Assembly (NCBI GenBank): GCA_963821495.1
Contig: CAWGEA010000003.1
Span: forward strand, 434,001 to 498,000
From: AC-32 sp963821495
Lineage (GTDB): Bacteria > Actinomycetota > Thermoleophilia > Gaiellales > Gaiellaceae
Direction: 5' to 3'
DNA length: 64,000 nt
The notes under the pieces: model-generated
The model's database searches: none
What the model was told of the DNA's origin: nothing
The model's input: only the letters and a program-made list of their open reading frames with translations
Position numbers and translations under genes: made by a program
In this document: one piece after another, positions 32,387-40,889 of the stretch
Numbering within the stretch: position 1 is the first letter of the stretch
Layout of the letters: every line of letters begins with the position of its first letter

Positions 32387-33719
32387 ATGCGGGTGCTCGC
32401 GCTCGACGTCGGCAGCTCCTCCGTGCGAGCGTGCCTCTACGACGAGCGCGGGCGCGAGGCCGGACACGCCGCCCAGCGCAAGTACGAGGCGCGGCACGAG
32501 CCGCGACGGTTCGGCAGAGCTCGACGCGGACGAGCTGGTCGCGGCCGCCCGTGCGGTGCTGGAGGAGGCCGGCGCCGGCCACGACGCGCTCGGCAGCTCC
32601 TGCTTCATGCACAGCCTGCTGCTGCTCGACGAGCGCGACCGCCCGTTGACGCCGGTGCTGCTCTGGCAGGACCGTCGGGCGGTGGCGCAGGCCGAGGAGC
32701 TTGCGCGGCGGCTCGACGAGCAGGCGGTGCACGCGCGCACGGGCTGCGTTCTCCACCCGAGCTTCTGGCCGGCCAAGCTCGCCTGGCTGCGCGCCGAGCG
32801 GCCGGAGCTGCTGGAGCGCGCGAGGCGGGTCGTGTCGTTCGCCGACTACCTCTTCCTCGCGCTCACCGGGGAGTTGCGCACCACGCTCTCGACGGCCTCC
32901 GGGTCGGGGCTGCTCGACCTGCTCGCGCGAAGGTGGGACCGCGAGCTGCTCGCGGAGCTCGGGATCCGGGAGGAGCTGCTCCCGCCGCTCGGCGCCGAGC
33001 CCGCCGGCACGAGCTACCCGCCGCTCGCCGACGGCGTCTGCTCGAATCTCGGGGCGGGCTGCACGACCCGCGACCGCGCCGCGCTGATGGTCGGCACCTC
33101 CGGCGCGCTGCGCGTCGTCCACGAGGGCGAGCCGGAGCCGCGGCCGGGCCTCTTCTGCTACCTCGTCGACGAACGCCGCGTGGTCGAGGGCGGCGCGGTC
33201 TCGGACGGCGGCAACCTCTACGCGTGGCTCGAGCGCACGCTGCGGCTGGAGCCGGCGGCCCCGCGGGAGCCGGACGCGCACGGACTCACCTTCCTGCCGC
33301 TGCTCGGCGGCGAGCGCAGCCCGGGCTGGAACCCGCGCGCGACCGGCGCGGTTGCCGGTCTGACCTTCGACGCCGACGCCGCCGACCTGCTGCAGGCCGG
33401 GCTCGAGGGCGTCGCCTATCGGATGGCCGAGATCGCGGACGCGCTCCCCGAGCTGGGGGAGGTCGTCGCGACCGGGCACGCGCTGCTCGCGAGCCCCGAG
33501 TGGATCCAGGTCTTCGCGGACGTGCTCGGCCGGCCGGTCACGGCGTCGGCGGTCGCCGAAGGCTCGGCCCGGGGGGCCGCGGTGCACGTGCTCGAGCGCC
33601 TCGGCGTCGAGCCGGAGGCGGCGTCGCTCGGCCGAGCCTACGAGCCGGACCGCGAGCGCACCGAGGTCTACGCAGCCGCCCGGGAACGGCAGCGGGAGCT
33701 CTACCGGAGGCTGTTCTAG
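32387..33719 (+). pseudogene. FGGY-family carbohydrate kinase (gluconokinase-like) with a frameshift
   Basis: Sugar kinase whose reading frame is interrupted. From ATG 32387 the frame encodes the FGGY phosphate-binding start MRVLALDVGSSSVRACLYDE, then about 40 residues in it becomes arginine-rich nonsense. The homologous sequence continues in the next frame from about 32505 (DGSAELDADELVAAARAVLE) to the stop at 33717-33719. One extra base near 32504 (within GAGCCGCGACGG) explains the shift. The rest is intact, including VGTSGALRVV, the ATP-binding LQAGLEGVAYRMAE and EVVATGHALL. Gluconokinase is favoured by the pentose-phosphate neighbours. It may be a true pseudogene, a sequencing error or a recoding site; a separate start at 32556 would lack the N-terminal phosphate loop. 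Confidence 0.8.
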
Positions 33720-35560
33720 CCCGCGACGGGAGCGCCCACGAGCGAGCGTGCCGCTGCGGCGATGTGCTCGGCGTCGATCCCGGCCGCGGCCAGCAGCTCG
33801 GCGGGCTTGCCGGAGCCGGGCATGTCGCGCACCGCGAGCCGCACGACCCGCGCCGGAGTCTCGCCGTCGGAGAGCGCCTCCAGCACGGCGTCGCCGATCC
33901 CGCCCTCGGGCCAGTGGTCCTCGACGGTGAGGATCCGCCCGCCGGTCGCCTCGGCGGCGGCCCGCAGCGTCTCCACGTCGACCGGCTTGACCGAGTAGAG
34001 GTCGATCACACGCGCGTCGATGCCCTCGGCGATCAGTCGGTCGGCCGCCTTCAGCGACTCGTGCAGGGTGATCCCGGCCGCGACGATGGCCACGTCTTCG
34101 CCGCCGCGCAGCACGCGCGAGCCGCCGACCGGGAACTCCTCGCCGGCGCTGTAGATCACCGGCGTCGCCCCGCGCGTGGTGCGCATGAAGACGATTCCCT
34201 CGCGGTCGGCCATCTCGGCCACCAGCCGCGCGGTCTGATTCGCATCCGAAGGGTAGAGCACCGTCGAGCCGTGCACGGCTCGCATCATCGCCAGGTCCTC
34301 GAGCGCCATCTGCGACGGGCCGTCCTCGCCGATCGAGACGCCGGCGTGCGAGCCACAGAGGCGGATGTTCGCCTGGCTGATCGCGGCCATGCGGATGAAG
34401 TCGTAGGCGCGCGAGAGGAAGGCGGAGAAGGTCGACGCGAAGGGCACCCACTTGCGCACCTGCAGGCCGACCGCGGCTGCGACCATCTGCTGCTCGGCGA
34501 TGTACATCTCGAAGTAGCGGTCGGGGTGCGCGTCGCGGAAGATCTCGGCGTAGGTCGAGTTCGAGACCTCGCCGTCGAGCGCAACCACGTCGCCGCGTGC
34601 CGCTCCGAGCGCGGCCAGCGCGTCGCCGTAGGCGCGTCGGGTCGCGACCTCCTCACCCCGCTCCCACGTCGGCAGCTCGAGCGAGCCGGACGCCTCGAAG
34701 GTGTGCGGTTTGCCGCCCTCCGGCTTCGCGACGCTGACGAGGATGTTGCGCTCCCCGCCGAGCTCCGCGATCGCCTCCTCCGGGTGGTCGAGCGCCTTTC
34801 CGTGCCAGCCCGGCTTGTCCTCGACCTCCTTGACGCCCTTGCCCTTGACCGTGCGGGCGACGACCACCGTCGGCTGGTTCTGCTCGGCGACCGCCTCACC
34901 CAGCGCGCGGTCGACTGCCTCGACGTCGTGGCCGTCGACCTCGATCGCGTGCCAGCCGAAGGCGCGGGCGCGGTTCGCGTACGAGTCGAGGTCCCACCCG
35001 TGCATCGTCTCGCCCCGCTGGCCGAACTTGTTCACGTCGATGATCGCGACGAGGTTGTCGAGCCCGTAGAAGGCCGCGTGCTCGAAGGCCTCCCAGACCG
35101 AGCCCTCGGCTATCTCGCTGTCGCCGCAGAGGCACCAGACGCGGTAGGGCAGCCGGTCGAGCTTCTTGCCCGCGAGCGCGATCCCGACCGCGTAGGGCAG
35201 GCCCTGGCCGAGCGACCCGGTCGCGACGTCGACCCACGGGATCGCGGGCGTCGGGTGTCCCTGTAGGCGGCTGCCGAGGAGGCGGAAGGTGAGCAGCTCC
35301 TCGTCGGTGATCGCTCCGGCCGCCTTGTACATCGAGTAGAGCAGCGGCGAGGCGTGCCCCTTCGAGAAGACGAGGTGGTCGTTGCGCGGGTCGTCGGGCT
35401 TGTCGAAGTCGTAGCGCAGGTACTTGGCCAGCAGCACGGCCATCAGGTCGGCGGCGGACATCGACGAGGTGGGGTGACCGGAGTTCGTGACGGCGACGGC
35501 GCGGATCGAGTCGACCCGCAGCTGCTGCCCCAGGTCGCGCCAGCGCTCAGCCTCGCTCAT
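33716..35560 (-). CDS. tkt: Transketolase
   Basis: Thiamine-diphosphate enzyme of 614 residues that exchanges two-carbon units in the pentose phosphate pathway. The N-terminal TPP domain has the GHPTSSMSAADLM start and the GDSEIAEGSVWEA cofactor motif, with N further on in DVNKFGQRG. The Pyr domain has the catalytic Glu region (YIAEQQMVAAAVG) and SHAGVSIGEDGPSQMALED. The C-terminal domain includes TVEDHWPEGG. At 614 residues it belongs to the shorter transketolase branch rather than the 660-residue TktA type. Its stop overlaps the stop of the convergent kinase gene, and rpiB is divergent 21 bases away. Confidence 0.95.
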   Translation of the reverse strand: MSEAERWRDLGQQLRVDSIRAVAVTNSGHPTSSMSAADLMAVLLAKYLRYDFDKPDDPRNDHLVFSKGHASPLLYSMYKAAGAITDEELLTFRLLGSRLQGHPTPAIPWVDVATGSLGQGLPYAVGIALAGKKLDRLPYRVWCLCGDSEIAEGSVWEAFEHAAFYGLDNLVAIIDVNKFGQRGETMHGWDLDSYANRARAFGWHAIEVDGHDVEAVDRALGEAVAEQNQPTVVVARTVKGKGVKEVEDKPGWHGKALDHPEEAIAELGGERNILVSVAKPEGGKPHTFEASGSLELPTWERGEEVATRRAYGDALAALGAARGDVVALDGEVSNSTYAEIFRDAHPDRYFEMYIAEQQMVAAAVGLQVRKWVPFASTFSAFLSRAYDFIRMAAISQANIRLCGSHAGVSIGEDGPSQMALEDLAMMRAVHGSTVLYPSDANQTARLVAEMADREGIVFMRTTRGATPVIYSAGEEFPVGGSRVLRGGEDVAIVAAGITLHESLKAADRLIAEGIDARVIDLYSVKPVDVETLRAAAEATGGRILTVEDHWPEGGIGDAVLEALSDGETPARVVRLAVRDMPGSGKPAELLAAAGIDAEHIAAAARSLVGAPVAG

Positions 35561-35581
35561 GCCGGGTAACGTAACGGTCCT

Positions 35582-36040
35582 ATGCGAGTCGCGGTCGCCT
35601 TCGACCACCGCGGCGTCAAGCTCCGCGAGCGGCTGCTGGACGTGCTGGCCGCGCTCGGGCACGAGGCCGTCGATCTCGGCACCGACAGGGCCGAGCCGCG
35701 GATCGACTACCCCGACAAGGCGCGCGAGGTCGGCGAGGCGATCCGCTCCGGCGAGGCCGAGCGCGCGCTGCTCGTCTGCGGCTCGGGCGTGGGCGCGTCG
35801 GTCGCGGCGAACAAGCTGCCGGGGATCCGCGCCGCGATCTGCCACGACGTCTATTCGGCGCATCAGGGCGTGGAGCACGACGACATGAACGTGCTCTGCC
35901 TGGGCTCCGAGGTCGTGGGCGCCGAACTGGCGGCCGAACTCGCACGCGCGTTCCTCGCGGCCCGTTTCGACGGTGGAGAGCGGTACGTGCGGAGGCTTGA
36001 GAAGATCGAGGAGATGGAAAGGGAGACCACATATGGCTAG
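35582..36040 (+). CDS. rpiB: Ribose-5-phosphate isomerase B
   Basis: Isomerase of 152 residues that interconverts ribose 5-phosphate and ribulose 5-phosphate. RpiB hallmarks are the opening AFDHRGVKLRERL, the active-site cysteine in CGSGVGASVAANK and the later HDVYSAHQGVEHDDMNVL. It heads the plus-strand run rpiB-tal-hydrolase-pgi-gnd. TAACGT at 35567-35572 lies nine bases before the ATG and may be its -10. Confidence 0.94.
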   Translation: MRVAVAFDHRGVKLRERLLDVLAALGHEAVDLGTDRAEPRIDYPDKAREVGEAIRSGEAERALLVCGSGVGASVAANKLPGIRAAICHDVYSAHQGVEHDDMNVLCLGSEVVGAELAAELARAFLAARFDGGERYVRRLEKIEEMERETTYG

Positions 36041-37139
36041 ATCACGACTGCACGAGCTGAGCGAGCTCGGCCAGAGCGTCTGGATCGACTTCCTCTCGCG
36101 CCACCTGCTGCAGAGCGGCGAGCTCGCGCGGATGATGGAGGAGGACGCTGTGGTCGGCGTCACGTCGAACCCGACGATCTTCCAGAAGGCGATCGCCGAG
36201 GGCGACGCCTACGACGAGCAGTTCCGCGAGGTGCTGGCCGAGGAGGAAGACGCGAAGGAGGTCTTCCTCAAGCTCGCGGTGCAGGACGTGCAGAACGCGT
36301 GCGATCTGCTGCGCCCGGTCTGGGACGGCGGCCACGGGCAGGACGGCTACGTCTCGATCGAGGTCGACCCGAACCTCGCCTACGACACGCAGGCGACGAT
36401 CGACGAGGCGCAGCGCCTGCACGAGCTGGTCGACCGGCCGAACTGCTTCGTCAAGATCCCGGCCACCGAGGCCGGCCTGCCCGCGATCGAGGAGATGATC
36501 GCGCGCGGCCGCTCGATCAACGTCACGCTGATCTTCTCGCTCCAGCGCTACGCCGAGGTCGTCGAGGCGTACCTGCGTGGGCTCGAACGGCTGGTCGAGG
36601 ACGGCGGCGACCCGGGCCCCGTCGCGTCGGTCGCGAGCTTCTTCGTCTCACGCGTGGACACGGAGGCCGACAGGCGGCTGGACGAGGTGGGCGCGCCCGC
36701 CGAGCTGAAGGGCAAGCTCGCCGTCGCGAACGCGAAGCTCGCCTACCAGCGCTACCAGGAGCTCTTCTCCGGCGAGCGCTGGGAGCGGCTGAAGGAGAAG
36801 GGCGCGCGCTCGCAACGCTGCCTCTGGGCCTCGACCTCGACCAAGAACCCCGAGTACCGAGACGTGCTCTACGTCGAGGAGCTGATCGGGCCGGAGACGG
36901 TGAACACGATGCCCGAGGAGACGATCCGCGCCTTCCAGGACCACGGCGAGGTGGCGCTCACGCTCGAGGCCGACCTCGACGAGGCGCACCGTCTCTTCGA
37001 GCGGATCGCCGAGGCCGGCGTCGACTACGACGACGTCGTCGCGGTGCTCGAGCGTGAGGGCGTCGAGAAGTTCGCCGACTCGTTCAAGGAGCTGCTCGAC
37101 GGCGTGAAGGCCAAGCGCGGCGAGCTCGTCTCGGCCTGA
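36033..37139 (+). CDS. tal: Transaldolase
   Basis: Schiff-base aldolase of 368 residues that transfers dihydroxyacetone units. The catalytic lysine is K141 in CFVKIPATEAGLPAIE. The N-terminal GVTSNPTIFQKAI and C-terminal WASTSTKNPEYRDVLYVEELIGPETVNTMP motifs are the usual actinobacterial type. ATG 36033 has GGGAG upstream and overlaps the rpiB stop by eight bases. Confidence 0.95.
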   Translation: MARSRLHELSELGQSVWIDFLSRHLLQSGELARMMEEDAVVGVTSNPTIFQKAIAEGDAYDEQFREVLAEEEDAKEVFLKLAVQDVQNACDLLRPVWDGGHGQDGYVSIEVDPNLAYDTQATIDEAQRLHELVDRPNCFVKIPATEAGLPAIEEMIARGRSINVTLIFSLQRYAEVVEAYLRGLERLVEDGGDPGPVASVASFFVSRVDTEADRRLDEVGAPAELKGKLAVANAKLAYQRYQELFSGERWERLKEKGARSQRCLWASTSTKNPEYRDVLYVEELIGPETVNTMPEETIRAFQDHGEVALTLEADLDEAHRLFERIAEAGVDYDDVVAVLEREGVEKFADSFKELLDGVKAKRGELVSA

Positions 37140-37149
37140 GGCCCGGCGC

Positions 37150-37929
37150 GTGGGGATCTACGCGGAGGTCGCCGGCGAGGGGCCGGCAGTCGTGCTGCTC
37201 CACGAGGGCATCTGCGACAGCCGCATGTGGGAGCCGCAGTGGGAGCCGTGGTCGCGTGAGTTCGGGCTGCTGCGGGTCGACCTGCGCGGGTTCGGGCAGA
37301 CGCCGCTCGACCCGGGCCCGTTCGCGCACGCGCGCGACGTGATCGAGGCGGTCGAGCAGCACGGCTTCGAGCGGGCCGCGCTCGTCGGGGTCTCGCTGGG
37401 AGGCCGGGTCGCGCTCGAGCTCGCCGTCGCGCGGCCCGAGCTGGTCTCGGCGCTCGTGCTCGTCGCGCCGGGGCTGCCCGGCCACGACTGGTCGGAGGAG
37501 CTGCAGGCTGCCTGGGCCGAGGAGGAGGCGGCGTTCGAGGCCGGCGACCTCGACCGGGCCGTGGAGGCCAGCCTGCGCACGTGGGTCGACGGCCCGCGGC
37601 GGCGGCCGGAGGACGTCGATCCCGGGGTGCGCTCGCGGGTCGCGGAGATGCAGCGCCGCGCGCTGGAGCTCGCCCTCGGCTCGGCAGAGGACGACGAGGA
37701 GCTGTTCGTCGAGGACCTCGCGCAGCGCGTCGGCGAGATCCGGGCTCCGACGCTGATCCTGATCGGCGAGGAGGATCAGCCCGACATGCACGCGATCGCG
37801 GAGCGGCTCGAGCGCGAGATTCCCGCTGCAAGGCGGGCCACGATCGCCCACACCGCGCACGCGCCCAGCATGGAGCGGCCCCGCGAGTTCGACGAACTGG
37901 TGCTCCCGTTCCTGCGGGAGGCCGCATGA
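37150..37929 (+). CDS. Alpha/beta-hydrolase (enol-lactonase-like) inside the pentose-phosphate operon
   Basis: Hydrolase of 259 residues with the complete triad: nucleophile Ser in GVSLGGRVALE, Asp in GEEDQPDMH and His in HTAHAPSMERP. The oxyanion region HEGICDSRMWEPQ is also present. It is most like the 3-oxoadipate enol-lactonase group. It is coupled downstream to pgi (ATGA) and follows tal by ten bases. A role as the missing 6-phosphogluconolactonase is attractive because no pgl/devB gene is present in the cluster, but this is inference. Confidence 0.85.
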   Translation: MGIYAEVAGEGPAVVLLHEGICDSRMWEPQWEPWSREFGLLRVDLRGFGQTPLDPGPFAHARDVIEAVEQHGFERAALVGVSLGGRVALELAVARPELVSALVLVAPGLPGHDWSEELQAAWAEEEAAFEAGDLDRAVEASLRTWVDGPRRRPEDVDPGVRSRVAEMQRRALELALGSAEDDEELFVEDLAQRVGEIRAPTLILIGEEDQPDMHAIAERLEREIPAARRATIAHTAHAPSMERPREFDELVLPFLREAA

Positions 37930-39293
37930 GCACGGTTGCCCCAGCCGAGCTCGTCGAGCGCATCTGGGAGCGCGACCCGACGCTCTGGACCGGCCACGAC
38001 GAGGCGAAGTGGCTGGGCTGGCTCGACGAGCCGATGCGGATGCGTAGCCGGCTCGTCGACGTGCAGCGGTTCGTCGAGGACGTCGCCGCGCCAGGCCTGA
38101 TCGACACGTTCGTGCTGCTCGGGATGGGCGGCTCGAGCCTCGCGCCCGAGGTCCTGAAGCGCACCTTCGGGGCCGAGCGCTTTCACGTCCTCGACACCAC
38201 CCACCCGGCGGCGGTGCGGCGGCTGACGGCCGAGCTGGATCTCGACGCCACGCTCTTCCTCGTCGCTTCCAAGTCGGGGACGACGCTCGAGACCCGCTGC
38301 CACCTCGACTGGTTCTGGGACAAGACCGGCAAGCGCGGCGAGCTGTTCGTCGCGATCACCGACCCAGGCTCGGAGCTCGAGCGGCTCGCCCAGGAGCGCT
38401 CCTTCCGCGCGGTGTTCGACGGCGAGCCCACGATCGGCGGGCGCTACTCGGCGCTCTCGGTGTTCGGGATGGTGCCCGCGGCGCTGATGGGCGCCGACCT
38501 CGAACGCCTGCTCGACCGTGTCGACGAGGTCGCCGAGGCCTGCCACGGCGAGGACGGCAACCCGGGGCTCGAGCTGGGCCTCGAGCTCGGCAACGGCTGG
38601 GCCGACGGCCGCGACAAGGTCACGATCAACCCGAACCCGGGTGGGTTCGGCCTCTGGGCCGAGCAGCTGCTCGCCGAATCGACCGGCAAGGACGGCAAGG
38701 GCCTGATCCCCGCGCCGGAAGAGCCGCCCGAAGGGCCCGACCGCCAGGCGCCCGAGGTGCGGCTGTCCGGACCGTACGAGCTCGGGCAGGAGTTCTTCCG
38801 CTGGGAGTTCGCGACCGCCGTCGCCGGCTCGATTCTCGGCATCAACCCGTTCGACCAGCCCAACGTGCAGGCGGCGAAGGACAAGACGAGCGAGGTGCTG
38901 GCGGCCGGCGGCGAGCCGGACGTGAGCCCGCAGGGCTCGCTCGACGAGCTCCTCGCCGGGGCGCGGCCCGGCGACTACGTCGCGATCCAGGCCTTCGTCG
39001 ACCCCGCACGGGAGCCAGAGCTGGAGCCCCTGATCGAGCGCGCCCGCGAGACCGGCTGCGTCGTCACGCACGGCCTCGGCCCCCGCTACCTGCACTCGAC
39101 CGGCCAGCTGCACAAGGGCGGACCGAACACCGGCCTCTTCGTGCAGGTCGTGGACGACGCGGGCGGCGAGCTCGCGATCCCGGGCCACGACTTCGGCTTT
39201 CGGCGGCTGATCCACTCGCAGGCTGCCGGCGACCTCGCCTCGCTCGAGGAGCGCGGGAGGCGCATAGTCCGCGTCAGATTGGAGGAGAGCTAG
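37926..39293 (+). CDS. pgi: Glucose-6-phosphate isomerase
   Basis: Isomerase of 455 residues linking glycolysis to the oxidative pentose phosphate pathway. The SIS fold is recognised by LLGMGGSSLAPEVLK and VASKSGTTLETRC (phosphate binding), and later by GIGGRYSALS-like TIGGRYSALSVFG. The C-terminal lysine/histidine region is GINPFDQPNVQAAKD. It is shorter than the 550-residue E. coli enzyme and belongs to the archaeal/actinobacterial short form. ATG overlaps the hydrolase stop; the gnd GTG overlaps its own stop (TAGTG). Confidence 0.92.
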   Translation: MSTVAPAELVERIWERDPTLWTGHDEAKWLGWLDEPMRMRSRLVDVQRFVEDVAAPGLIDTFVLLGMGGSSLAPEVLKRTFGAERFHVLDTTHPAAVRRLTAELDLDATLFLVASKSGTTLETRCHLDWFWDKTGKRGELFVAITDPGSELERLAQERSFRAVFDGEPTIGGRYSALSVFGMVPAALMGADLERLLDRVDEVAEACHGEDGNPGLELGLELGNGWADGRDKVTINPNPGGFGLWAEQLLAESTGKDGKGLIPAPEEPPEGPDRQAPEVRLSGPYELGQEFFRWEFATAVAGSILGINPFDQPNVQAAKDKTSEVLAAGGEPDVSPQGSLDELLAGARPGDYVAIQAFVDPAREPELEPLIERARETGCVVTHGLGPRYLHSTGQLHKGGPNTGLFVQVVDDAGGELAIPGHDFGFRRLIHSQAAGDLASLEERGRRIVRVRLEES

Positions 39294-40282
39294 TGCAGCT
39301 CGGAATGGTCGGCCTCGGCCGCATGGGCGGGAACATGACGAAGCGGCTGGAAACGGCCGGCCACGAGATGAAGACCTTCGACCCGCAGGTCGACTCCACG
39401 GCGTCCTCCCTCGAGGAGCTAGCCCGGCAGCTCGACGCGCCGCGGTCCGTCTGGCTGATGGTGCCGGCCGGGATCGTCGACTCCGTCGTCTCGGAGCTCG
39501 CGCCGCACCTCGAGGAAGGCGACACGATCGTCGACGGCGGCAACTCCTACTACGTCGACGACCTCCGCCGCTCGGCCGAGCTGCGCGAGCGTGGGATCCA
39601 CTTCGTCGACGTCGGCACGAGCGGAGGGGTCTGGGGGCTCCGCCGTGGCTACTGCCTGATGGTTGGTGGCGACGACGAGGCGGTCGAGCGCCTGACCCCC
39701 GTCTTCGAGGCGCTCGCGCCCGGCCTCGACGCGGCCGAGCGCACGCCTGGCCGCGAAGGCGACCCCGACCCCGAGGAGCAGGGCTGGCTCCACTGCGGCC
39801 CCTCCGGCGCGGGCCACTTCGTGAAGATGGTCCACAACGGGATCGAGTACGGAATCATGCAGTCGTACGCCGAGGGGCTGAACGTGCTCAAGCACGCGAA
39901 CATCGGGCTCCACGAGCAGGAGTCCGACGCCGAGACCACGCCGCTCCGCGACCCCGACCACTACAAGTACGAGCTCGACGTCGCGGCGGTGACCGAGCTG
40001 TGGCGCCGCGGCTCCGTGGTTGCCTCGTGGCTGCTCGACCTGACCGCGCAGGCGCTGCACGAATCGCCGAACCTGGACGACTACGCCGGTCGCGTCAGCG
40101 ATTCCGGCGAGGGGCGCTGGACGGTGCAGGCCGCGGTCGAGGAGGGCGTGCCGGCGCCCGTGCTCGCGGCGTCGCTGTTCGACCGTTTCTCCTCGCGCGG
40201 CGAGGCCGACTGGGGGAACCGCGTCCTCTCGGCGATGCGCAGGGGCTTCGGCGGCCACCTCGAGCAGAGCCCCGAGAGCTAG
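39293..40282 (+). CDS. gnd: 6-phosphogluconate dehydrogenase, decarboxylating, short type
   Basis: Oxidoreductase of 329 residues. The Rossmann motif is GMVGLGRMGGNMTKRL, followed by TSGGVWGLRRGYCLMVGG (substrate loop) and the catalytic segment GHFVKMVHNGIEYGIMQ with the active Lys and Asn. It lacks the second large helical domain of the 470-residue Gnd and corresponds to the GndA/YqeC-type tetrameric enzymes, which often prefer NAD. GTG 39293 starts on the last base of the pgi stop. Confidence 0.93.
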   Translation: MQLGMVGLGRMGGNMTKRLETAGHEMKTFDPQVDSTASSLEELARQLDAPRSVWLMVPAGIVDSVVSELAPHLEEGDTIVDGGNSYYVDDLRRSAELRERGIHFVDVGTSGGVWGLRRGYCLMVGGDDEAVERLTPVFEALAPGLDAAERTPGREGDPDPEEQGWLHCGPSGAGHFVKMVHNGIEYGIMQSYAEGLNVLKHANIGLHEQESDAETTPLRDPDHYKYELDVAAVTELWRRGSVVASWLLDLTAQALHESPNLDDYAGRVSDSGEGRWTVQAAVEEGVPAPVLAASLFDRFSSRGEADWGNRVLSAMRRGFGGHLEQSPES

Positions 40283-40446
40283 ACGGCCCCAACCGCTGCG
40301 ACTGCGCCCGGTTTCGTCACAGTGTCGGACACCGCCCGAGGACGCTCGGAGCCCTGACGAGCGGTGATCCGGGACGATCCGTCACACTTTCGAGTCGATG
40401 TCTGGCACCTACGGAACCGGACGCCGCCGGGCGGTGTAGGAGAGGC

Positions 40447-40866
40447 ATGAGGCGAGGTCTCCTCGTGGCGGCACTGGCGCTGCTGGTCTTGCCCTCCGCG
40501 GCTGCCAAGGACTTTCGTCCGGGCGATCTGCGGGTGTGCAACGCGAAGCGCTGCGTCGCAATCGCGAACCGCAGCATCCTCCCGAGGATCGGTGCGTTCT
40601 ACTACGGCAGCTACGCGTTGACGCCGGTCCGGCGGCCGCGCTTGCGAGCGCCGTACTACGAGCTCCGCTTCCGCAACGACTACGTGACCGGGATCGTCGC
40701 GACGGCCCGTCTCGACCGATTTCTCAGCTACGGCGTCAACACGGGCCGGTTCGTCAGCCGCCGCTGGTACGCGGTGCCCCACCGCCTCTCCGTCGAGCTT
40801 CGGCGGTTGACGCGGAGCCTGCGTCCACTCCGCCTCACGCGGGTCGCGCTCGCGCGCTCGACGTAG
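40447..40866 (+). CDS. Small secreted protein of unknown function
   Basis: Protein of 139 residues with a clear signal peptide (RRGLLVAALALLVLPSAAA, cleavage near residue 20). The mature part is basic (pI high by Arg content) with a cysteine pair in RVCNAKRCVAIAN and aromatic-rich segments (FYYGSYAL, PYYELRFRNDYV). The start has GGAGAGG just upstream. Length, signal and N-terminal cysteine pair recall the secreted protein at 57569-57928, but similarity is too weak to call a family. The 164 bases before it contain no other gene. Confidence 0.72.
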   Translation: MRRGLLVAALALLVLPSAAAKDFRPGDLRVCNAKRCVAIANRSILPRIGAFYYGSYALTPVRRPRLRAPYYELRFRNDYVTGIVATARLDRFLSYGVNTGRFVSRRWYAVPHRLSVELRRLTRSLRPLRLTRVALARST

Positions 40867-40877
40867 CCCCGGCCATC

Positions 40878-40883
40878 TAGGCT
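40878..40883 (+). promoter_or_regulatory. Candidate -10 element (leaderless promoter of zwf)
   Basis: TAGGCT ends six bases before the GTG of zwf; no ribosome binding site intervenes. Confidence 0.5.
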
Positions 40884-40889
40884 TCGGCG

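Noticed and set aside
33716..36163. Long transketolase frame extended over rpiB
   Set aside because: The part beyond ATG 35560 is antisense to rpiB; homology begins at MSEAERWRDLG.
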